Shown here piece after piece: positions 51,011 through 61,300 of a DNA stretch of 64,000 bases. The DNA lies in contig NZ_AYZA01000009.1 of NCBI RefSeq assembly GCF_001436315.1, positions 1 through 64,000 on the forward strand, given 5' to 3'. Position 1 is the first letter of the stretch; each line of letters starts with the position of its first letter. The position numbers were made by a program, and so were the translations under genes. This DNA is from Ligilactobacillus aviarius subsp. aviarius DSM 20655 (GTDB lineage Bacteria; Bacillota; Bacilli; Lactobacillales; Lactobacillaceae). A model generated the notes under the pieces. It worked only from the letters and a program-made list of their open reading frames with translations. It was not told where the DNA came from and made no database searches.

Positions 51011-52101
51011 AATTCAGTAAATTGTCAAACACGAAATTTGTATATTCCATTATTTCCTTGATTTTTGCATGCTTCCTCTTTGGGTATGTAACAACTGATA
51101 CCGGGGCAAACACGAATGGGGCAGCGAATAAAGCCACCTTGTCGACCCAAAAGTCAGCAACGGTCACGGTGCCATTGAAGGTGAATGTCAGTTCCAAGTA
51201 TTTTGTTGAAGGTTATCCGGAAAACGTTAAGGTTAAGATCAACGGTCCGGCAGCCCTTGTTCAAACGGCAGAAAATACTAAAAACTTTCAAGCGTATGCT
51301 GACTTGGAAGGCTTAAAGCCTGGAAAACACACTGTTAAGTTAAAAGTTTCAGGTGTTAGTCACGAATTGAGCGCGAACGTTCAACCTGAAAAAGTGACGG
51401 TTACGATCAGTAAGAAGGCAACGGCAACCTTCCCAATTCAAGTCCGGTTTGATTCAACCTTGATCGGTAACGGCTACGCTGCCGGAATTGCATCCAGCAA
51501 CTATTCACGGGCAAAGGTGATCGGTTCGCGCAGTTCGATCAACGCGGTAACAAACGTGGTCGCCAATGTTAGTTTGCCGGAGGGCGTTCAACATTCAGTT
51601 ACGCAAAACGTAACGCTTGAAGCCCTTGATGAAAATGGCAAACCGTTAAACGTTGTAATTGAACCGACAACGGTCAAGGCAACGGTTCCGATTTATGCGG
51701 CCACAACCACTAAGAAGGTTAATATCCACTTAGTTGCGAGTGGCGGCGGCGATAATACGAAAAATTACAGTTTATCGACGGATACGAAGACCGTTACGGT
51801 AACGGGAACGAAACAGGCGTTAAGCCGGCTGCAAAGTTTGAACGTGGCTGTTCCCGTTAGCGGGGTAACATCGAATACAACGAAGACGGTTCCGATTGAC
51901 ACCATTCAAAATGGAATCATTGCGGTTAGCCCAAGTTCAATCAATGTTCAAATCACGGTTTCAGGTCAAGAAAATCAAAATTCAACGCAAAGTCAGAATG
52001 GAAATAACCAGCAATCAGGGCAGAATAACCAAGATGCGACATCCAAGACTGCGAATAATCAAAGTCAACCAGCCCAAAAACAGGGTCAAACAGGGCAATA
52101 A
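51007..52101 (+). CDS. cdaR: CdaA regulatory protein CdaR (YbbR-domain)
   Basis: Membrane-anchored extracytoplasmic regulator of CdaA. 364 residues: one N-terminal membrane helix (about 9-28, KFVYSIISLIFACFLFGYV), then three to four YbbR beta-domains (repeated VTVPLKV, VTVTISKKATATFPIQV, KATVPIYAATTTKKVNI), and a low-complexity Gln/Asn/Ser tail from about 325. The TTG start at 51007 overlaps the cdaA stop (TTGA) and follows AGAGGGGG. Paired with cdaA throughout Firmicutes. Confidence 0.93.
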   Translation: MKFSKLSNTKFVYSIISLIFACFLFGYVTTDTGANTNGAANKATLSTQKSATVTVPLKVNVSSKYFVEGYPENVKVKINGPAALVQTAENTKNFQAYADLEGLKPGKHTVKLKVSGVSHELSANVQPEKVTVTISKKATATFPIQVRFDSTLIGNGYAAGIASSNYSRAKVIGSRSSINAVTNVVANVSLPEGVQHSVTQNVTLEALDENGKPLNVVIEPTTVKATVPIYAATTTKKVNIHLVASGGGDNTKNYSLSTDTKTVTVTGTKQALSRLQSLNVAVPVSGVTSNTTKTVPIDTIQNGIIAVSPSSINVQITVSGQENQNSTQSQNGNNQQSGQNNQDATSKTANNQSQPAQKQGQTGQ

Positions 52102-52122
52102 TGTGATCAAAGTTTGAAGATT

Positions 52123-52157
52123 AAGGAAATTTGATGAAAATCAAATTTCCTTTTTTG
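52123..52157 (+). terminator. Rho-independent terminator after cdaR
   Basis: Perfect 13-bp arms AAGGAAATTTGAT / ATCAAATTTCCTT with a GAAA loop and T run. Confidence 0.92.
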
Positions 52158-52179
52158 TTTAAAGTTTAAAAATTGTTTA

Positions 52180-52203
52180 AAAAGCCTGAATATAAAGGCT
52201 TTT
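52180..52203 (+). terminator. Second hairpin before the adhesin gene
   Basis: AAAAGCCT pairs with AGGCTTTT over an 8-nt loop. With flanking A and T residues it can act as a weak back-up terminator upstream of the adhesin promoter. Confidence 0.5.
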
Positions 52204-52225
52204 GATTCGACTTGTCCCGAATAAC

Positions 52226-52234
52226 TGGTATAAT
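52226..52234 (+). promoter_or_regulatory. Extended -10 promoter of the giant adhesin gene
   Basis: TGGTATAAT is identical to the mbl promoter element; no good -35 lies 17 bp upstream. The mRNA leader would be about 75 nt long. Confidence 0.6.
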
Positions 52235-52317
52235 CTTCTATGTAAAACTAATGAGTAGTTATAAGGGTTAAATTAACGTAGATAGAAGATATATATAAAT
52301 TTAATGGGGAGAATAAA

Positions 52318-55300
52318 ATGAAGAGTAAGAGTTATATTGGAAATCGTTATAATCGTGTAAAGTTATATAAAAAAGGCAAGTTCTGGGTGGCATCTTCAAT
52401 TACCTTTTTATCATTAGGGATTGGGGCAGGTGTCAGCACAGTTCGGGCCGCAAACATTTCATCAAGCAGCCGCAATGAAGAAGTCGAAGAAGTATCTTCT
52501 TCAAGTGCGTCAAAAATCAATGCACGGTCATTTTCTTCAATTCACATGCAACCGCAATCAGTTGCAAGTTCAGTGATTGAAGCGAGTGCTAGTCAAAAAT
52601 CAAGTTCAATTAGTTCAAGCCGCGAATCACAATCTCAAACTGATTCATCAGTTTCAAGTTCGGTTCAAAGCAGCTCATCAATCAGTTCAGCTTCATCAAC
52701 AAGCAAACAATCATCAGCTGTGAAATCATCAAGCAGCAAGCAAGCATCTTCATCAAGTGAAGAAGCTTCTTCAGTGCACTCTTCAAGCGTTCAAGGTTCA
52801 TCAAGTTCAGTTGGCGCTTCAAAGAAGAGCGCAGAGCATTCTTCAAGTGCTTCAACTGCAAGTTCAATGGGCAAGATTGCTGGCGTAACGGCTGATAAAG
52901 CATTGGCAAGTGATCTCACAAACAAGGAAGATTCTGTTTTAGGTGCCAATGCCGGAACAAAGCTTGTTCAAAGTACGCCAGTGATCGCTAACCGGAAGAA
53001 TGATGAAGAAGACCAAGCAAATGATACTGAAGCGACCCTGAAAAATGCAGTTAAAGCGGAAGATGTTGCGCGGGTTCGTTCACACAATTCAGTTTTAGAT
53101 GCAAATGAGAGTTCTTATGGCGATTGGACGATTTATTTTGTTACCACATCTGGGGAAACAGTGCATACACCGAAAGGGTACACTAACATGTACGGTTACC
53201 AGGTGGAAGCTAATTTGGAAACAATAGTTACTACAATTGAAAACGAAGGTTACCAGTATATTGCTGATTTACCGATTACAATAACTGGGCCTTATAATGA
53301 AATTTCGGCATATTATACTTTGATTTTTCAACCGGTACGAAAACAGGGTGGAGCGGTAACGGTCAAGTATGTAACTCAGAGCGGAAAAATATTAGGAACT
53401 GGAACAGCAGAATATACGGCTCCGACAGGTGATTCTGATTCCACCCCATATGTTGGCGATACGTATTCAACAAGTGCAGAAAGTTTTAAGGGATACCATT
53501 TGGTTAAAACGCCTGCCAATTCATCGGGACTGGTTTCATCAGAATCACAAACGGTAACGTATACGTATGCTCCAAATGTGCAAACAGTCACGGTAAATTA
53601 TATTGATTCGGCAGAAGGGACAATTGTTGATACAGATAATGTTAAGGTAGCATACGGTTCAAGTGTTGATTACAACGCTCAACAATTTGTCAATCAAAAT
53701 CTTTCAGGGTATCAGATTTCAAAATCAAATTTACCGGCAAATGGAGTTCTTTCATATGGATCATCGACGTCATATAACGTTTATTTAACTCATAAAATTG
53801 ACACAACAACCCAAACATCAACTTATACTCAAACAATTAAATATCAATATGCCAACGGTAATCAAGCAGAGCCGACGAAGACTACAACCGTAACCTTTAC
53901 CCGGACAGTAAAAACTGACGAAGTTACGGGTGAACAAACAGTTGGCAACTGGACAACCAGCGACTCAACGAGTTTACCAGCTGTAACATCACCGACGATT
54001 GCGGGTTATACCCCAAGCCAAGTTACGGTTCCAGCCGTAACGGCAACGCCGGGTGGCAGTGATAACCAAACAGTTACGTATAATCCGAACCAAGAATCAA
54101 TGACAATTACGTATTACGATGCCGATGAAGGCAAAGTGTTGTCAACGAAGGTTCTTCAAGGTGGTTACGGCACTAAACCAGACTATGATTATCAAAGCGT
54201 AATTGCTCAGTACGAAAAAGAAGGCTATAAGGTTGAACGGAGTACGATTCCGTCAACGGGGTTAGTGTTCACTAATTCAGATAGCCAAAGCTACGAAGTT
54301 GATTTGACACATACATCGACTGTTCTTCCGCCAGATTCGCCAAATCTGACAAAAACAATTAAGAACACGATTAAATATATTTATGCTGATGGATCACAAG
54401 CAGCTCAAAGTGTTGTCCAAACAATTACGTATACGCGGATAGCGACAAAGGATAACGTTACAGGGGCAATTTCATATTCAAATTGGAAGACAACCACTAA
54501 CCCAGCTGAATTTCCGTCAGTGAAATCACCGACGATTGCGGGATACACGCCAAGCAAGGCAGAAAGCGGAGTAGTTCCAATTTCATCTGATAGTGCGGAT
54601 TTAACGGAAACAATTATTTACACGAAGAATGGCGGAACTCAAACACCGCAATCAGATACGAAGACAACGGTTACGGAAACCGTTTACTTTGTTGACGAAA
54701 ATGGAAATCAATTAAAGGCTCCGTATACGGCAACAATTACGTTTACCCGGACAAAGAATAGCAACGGGACGTATACTGCATGGCAACCGGTTGGCGGCAA
54801 GGTTGATTTTCCAGCCGTTGACGCACCGGAAATTGCGGGTTACACCCCAAATGAATCGCAAGTGCCGATGATCACAAACGTTTCAGCAACGACCGCTAAT
54901 ATTTCAAAGACGATCGTTTACACCCCGATTCAAGGGACAGTTGTCTTTAATTATTACGATGAAACTGATGGCGGCAAGTTAGTTTATACAACAACCCAAA
55001 GCGGGGACCACGGAACAACGATTCCAAACGATGTGCAAAAGTACATTGCGGGATTTGAAGATAACGGGTACGTCCTTGATAAAGCGAAGAGTGATGTTCC
55101 AAGCGGAGCAACGATTGAATTTAACGAAAGTACGCAAACATTCAACATTTACTTTACTCACGGAACGACTACAACGACGCAAACGTCAACGGTTACCCAA
55201 ACGATCAATTATCAATATTCTAACGGGAAACAAGCAGCAACGCCGCACACCGCAACGATCACGTTTAGCCGGACAGCAACGCGTGATAATGTAACGAACC

Positions 55301-58300
55301 AATATACTTATGGTCAATGGACTTCATCAACGAATGAATTTCCAGCCGTAACATCGCCAACGATTACAGGTTACACGGCATCGGTCAGCGTTGTTCCTGC
55401 GGTAACGGACGTTGAAGAAGGCGACACGATCGCACCAACAACGGTCATTTATACCCCGATTCAAGAATCAGTTACGGTTAAATACGTTGACGATACAACT
55501 GGTCAATTAATTACATCAGTTACATTAAAAGGAAATTATGGTTCGACATCTGATTACTCAACGAAGAGTGCAATCAGTCAATTAGAATCAAAAGGTTATG
55601 TCTTGGTTAAGGATGGATTCCCATCAACTGGCATTACCTTTGGTAAGAGTGCATCAACATACACGGTCGACTTTACAGAAGGGGTTACGGATTCAACGCA
55701 AACCGAAACGGTAAAGCAAACAATCAACTATGTTGACCAAAACGGCAATCAAATTGCTGATCCGCATGAAACAACGATCACATTCACGCGGCCAACTGAA
55801 AAGAATAATGTTACTGGAGTCGTCACAAATGGTGCATGGACCCCGGCTAGTTCAGTATTCCCTCAAGTTGCTTCACCGAAGATCACGGGTTACACTCCAA
55901 GTGCAACTGAAAGTACGGCAGTTACGGTCAATCCAGATAATCCGGAAAACAATACGCAAACCATCACGTATACACCGAATAAGGAAACCGCAATTGTCCA
56001 ATACTACGATGAAACAACGGGCAAGGTATTGTCATCAGTAACCTTAACGGGGAATTATGGAACTCAAAGCAGTTATAACCCGGCTCCAACATTGATGAAG
56101 TATATCCAACAAGGATACCAACTTGTCAGTGATAACCTTCCCGTTGGAGGAATCGACTTTAACTATGATGGCACAACGCCAACATATAAGATCGTTTTGA
56201 AGCATGCGACCCGGACGGATTCGGTTTCAAGCAATCCAGATAATTTGCCAACTGATGATCTGCAAAAGACGGTCAGTGAAACGATCAACTATGTTTACGG
56301 CAAGGATGCTGGCTCATTAGCCGAGACAAAGGCTGCTGACTCAGTAACCAAGACAGTTACATTTACGCGGACCGCAACGGTTGACCAAGTAACGCACCAG
56401 GTAATTTCATACGGGGCATGGACGCCAACAACGGGTCAATACCCAGCCGTAACATCCCCAACGATCACGGGGTATACGCCTGATCAAGCAACGGTGGCTG
56501 CTCAAAGCAACATTACCCCAAGTTCAACCAACTCAACGGTTACCGTAACGTACAATCCAAATCAGGAGAAGTTTACGGTTAAGTTTGTTGATCAAACAGA
56601 AAACAATAAAGTTTTAGATACAGTTACAGAAACGGGAGCCTATGATACCAAGTCATCGTATTCTCCTGAAAGTGAAATTGAATCATATGAAAAGCAAGGA
56701 TATCTTTTAGTTTCAAACGGATACCCGACGGATGGTTATACCTTCAATCAGGATGGGGCTGACCCAACCTTTACGATTGTTTTGAAGCACAATATTACAC
56801 AAGATACAACAACCAATAACCCAGATAACGTTGCTGGATTATCAAGCACAGTTAACCAAACGATCAACTATGTTTACGGTTCAAATACAGGAAAAGCAGG
56901 GCAAACAGCTGCTCCGACGAAGACAACGACGGTTACATTTACCCGGAGTGCTTCATATGACCACGTAACAAAGCAAGTTACTTACGGCGCTTGGACCCCG
57001 GCAAGCGGGAGTTTCCCGGCCGTAACATCACCAACGATTGCAGGTTACACGCCAAGTGCAGCCTCATCAACAGCGGTTACGGTCGCTCCAGGTGCAAGCA
57101 ATAACACGCAAACAATTACGTATAACGCCAATGACGAATCAGCAAAGATCGAATACATTGATCAAACGGACAATAATTCGATCATTAAGACTGACACCGT
57201 TAATGGTGTATTTGGTCAAACCGTCAGTTATGATCCAACAAGTGAAATCAAAGCGCTTGAAGCTAAGGGCTATCAGTTAGTTTCAAACGGTGTTAAGAAT
57301 AATCAAATTACATTTACGAATGGCTCAAATCAGGTTTACCAAATTGTTTTGAAACACGGGACAATAACTGAAACCCCATCAAGCAATCCTGATAACCTTG
57401 ATTTGACAAAGACGGTTAGCCGGACGATTAATTACCAATATCAAAACGGTTCACAAGCAGCTAACCCAGTAACGAATTCCGTAACGTTTACCCGGACGGC
57501 AACGAAGGATAACGTCACGGGCAAGGTTACCTATACTGCATGGACAAGTACGGGCAACGCTGAATACCCGGCCGTAACGTCCCCAACAATTACGGGCTAC
57601 ACTGCAAGCCAAACCCAAGTGGCAGCATCACCAGTAGCAGCAACGGACTCAAATTCAACGGTCACGGTTACGTATACGCCAAACCAAGAAAAGGCAACCG
57701 TAACGTTTATTGACGATACGACCGGAAAAACGTTATCAACCGAAACGTTAACAGGGGCTTACAACACGGATTCAAATTACAATCCGCAAGCCACGATCGA
57801 CTCATATGAAAAACAAGGCTATCAATTAGTCAGCGATGATTACCCGACAAACGGGGCAGTCTTCGGCAAAGACGGCGTTGTACAAAACTACCAAGTTCAC
57901 TTGAAGGAAGCAACGGAAACCTTTACGCCTTCAAATTCAGATGGCCTTGATTTGAAGCACACGGTAACGCAAACGATTCATTACGTATACAGTAACGGAA
58001 AGCAAGCTGCTCCAGACGCAACGGCTTCAATTACATTCAACCGGACGGCAACGAAAGACGAAGTCACTGGAGCAATCACGTATACGCCATGGACAGTTGC
58101 AAGCTCAAACGATGATTTCCCAGCAGTTAAATCACCAACGATCACTGGCTATACTCCAAGTGCAACGGCTTCAACAGCGGTTAATAATGTGACTGAAAGT
58201 ACGCCGGATAACGTTCAAACGATTACGTATACCCCAAATAAGGAAACGGCAACGGTGAAGTACGTTGACCAAACAACCGGAAAGACGCTTCAAACCGTAA

Positions 58301-61300
58301 CGGTCAATGGGGTTTATGACGGAACAACTGCATACGACCCAACATCTGTAATTCAAGGTTATGAAAAGCAAGGATACGTTCTTGTAAACAATAGCGTTCC
58401 AGCTAACGGAATCACATTCAGTCAAGATGGCGTAACTCCAACCTATACGGTTACCTTGAAGCACGGAACAACAACATATACTTCAACGAATAACCCAGCT
58501 GGTCTTGACTTAAGCAATACGGTTACGCATACAGTTCATTACGTATACAGTACCGGCGGTCAAGCTCAACCGGATAATACGCAAAAGATTACCTTTACGC
58601 GGACCGCAACGAAGGATAACGTTACAGGAACGATCACATACAGCAACTGGGGTCCAGCATCTGGAACCTTTAGTTCAGTGACGACGCCAACAATTGCCGG
58701 TTACACTCCGAGTGCAACTTCAAGTACGGCAGTTTCAGGGGTAACAGCTACAAGTGCTAATAGCTCGCAAACGATTACGTACACGCCAAATGAAGAAACG
58801 GCAACGGTAACGTATGTTGACGATACAACGAACCAAACGATCAAGACGGTTACGTTGACCGGGGCATTCGGCTCAACTTCAGATTACTCAACAGCATCTG
58901 AAATCAGTACGCTTGAAAAAGCAGGTTACCAACTTGTAAGCAATAACTATCCAAATGGCGGAGTTAAGTTCGATGAAAACGGTGAAGTGCAACACTTTAC
59001 GGTTCATTTGAAACACACTTATACAACCGAAACGCCAACAAATAACCCGGATGGCCTTGATCTTAGCAACACGGTAACGCAAACGATTAAGTACGTTTAC
59101 AATACAGGTAAGCAAGCTGCGCCAACGAAGACAACTTCAATTACCTTCACGCGGACCGCAACGAAGGATAACGTTACAGGCAAGATCGTGGGCTACACAA
59201 ACTGGACCACAACGGGAAGCAACTCATTCCCATCAGTTGTTTCACCAACGATCACGGGTTATACTCCAAATCCGACAGCAACAACTGCTGTGGATAATTT
59301 GACGGGAACATCTGCAAACAATGTTCAAACTGTAACTTATTCACCAAATCAAGAAAAGGCGACAGTTACATTTGTTGATGAAACAACCGGCAAGACATTG
59401 CAAACCGTAACCTTAACGGGCGCATACGGAACAACGGATTCATACAACCCGCAAAGTGTCATTCAACAATATGAAGCTCAAGGTTACGAAGTTTCAAGTG
59501 ATAACTATCCTGCAAACGGAGTGGACTTTGACGAAGACGGCAAGGTTCAAAACTTCACGATTGGATTGACGCATAAGATGACCCAATCAACCCAAGCTAA
59601 GACAGTTACGCAAACAATTACCTACGTATACAGCGATGGTAAGCAGGCTGCTCCAACGAAGAAGAGTTCAATTACCTTTACGCGGACAGCAACGAAGGAT
59701 CAAGTAACCGGTGCAATCACCTACACTCCTTGGACAAGCGGGAAGACAAGCTTCCCAGCAGTTGATTCACCGGCAATTACGGGTTACACTCCAGACAAAA
59801 AGGTCGTTTCGGCAGTTACAGGGGTTAACGTCAATACTCCGGCGGACAATGTCACGGTAACGTATACTCCAAACCAGGAAACAGCAAGTGTTCAATACAT
59901 TGACGACACAACTGGTCAGGTGATCAAGACCGTTTCATTAAGCGGAGCATACAACTCGAAGTCGGATTATGATCCAGACAGTCAGATCCAAAGTTACGAA
60001 AAACAAGGATATAAATTAGTAAGTAATGATTACCCAGCAAACGGGGCAGTCTTTGGTGAAGATGGCAAACAACAGGTTTACCAAATTCACTTAACTGAAA
60101 CAACAACGCAATATACCCCAAGTAATAATCCTGCCAACCTTGATTTGACCGATACGGTAACGCATACCGTTAAGTATCAATATCAAGATGGGACAACGGC
60201 GGCAAATTCAAAGACGGCAAGTGTAACGTTCACGCGGGACGCAACGAAGAACAATGTAACCGGCGTGATCACATACACTCCATGGACACCTGCAATCAGC
60301 AACTTTCCTCAAGAAGTTTCACCAACGATTACGGGTTATACTCCAAGTGTTGCTCAAACAGCAGCAATTGCAGTTAAACCAGGTGACCAAAATTCAACCC
60401 AAACCGTTGTTTACACTCCAAATCAGGAAAAGATTACGGTAACGTATATTGACCAAACAACAGGCAAGACATTGCAAGTCGTAACCTTGACCGGCGCATA
60501 CAACACGAAGGCCAACTACGATCCGCAACAACAGATCCAAGATTACGAAAATCAAGGATATCAGCTTGTTGATAATTCTTATCCACAAGGCGGCGCAACC
60601 TTCAGTCAAGACGGAACGGTTATGAACTACAATATCTACTTGAAGCACAAGGATGATAACAACCCAACCGGCTTAGACTTGAATCATACCGTTACAGAAA
60701 CGATCAAGTACGTTTACAGTAACGGCAAAGAAGCCGCTCCAAGCAAGACGGTTACGTTGACATTCCACCGGGATGCAACGAAGGACGATGTTACGGGGAA
60801 AGTAACTTACGGTGCATGGACGCCAGTTGATGGGACGAACTTCCCAGCAGTTGACAGTCCAGCAATCACAGGATATACGCCAAGCCAAAGTGTTGTGAAT
60901 GCAATCAACAACGTGAGCGAAGCAACCCCAGATTACACTACAACGGTGACATATACTCCAAATCAAGAAAAGGCAACGGTAACGTATATTGACGATACGA
61001 CCGGCAAGACGATTACGGTTGCAAACTTGACTGGCGCATATGACACAACTTCAAGTTACAGTCCAGCCGCAACGATCAAGCAACTTGAAGGTCAAGGTTA
61101 TGAAGTTGTCAGTGATGATTATCCACAAGGTGGAGTGGTCTTCAACCAAGATGGAAAAGTGCAAACCTTCACGATCCACTTGAAGCACAAGACAACCACG
61201 GAAACCGCAACGAATAACCCAGATCACTTAGATTTGAGTCACACGATCACCCAAACGATCAAGTATCAATATGCTGACGGCACAACTGCTAGTCAACCGC

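Noticed and set aside
55031-57280. Several plus-strand open frames inside the adhesin gene (near 55031, 55730 and 57038)
   Set aside because: They are short, Arg/Gln-rich out-of-frame readings of the repeats with no ribosome sites; the main frame is open throughout.
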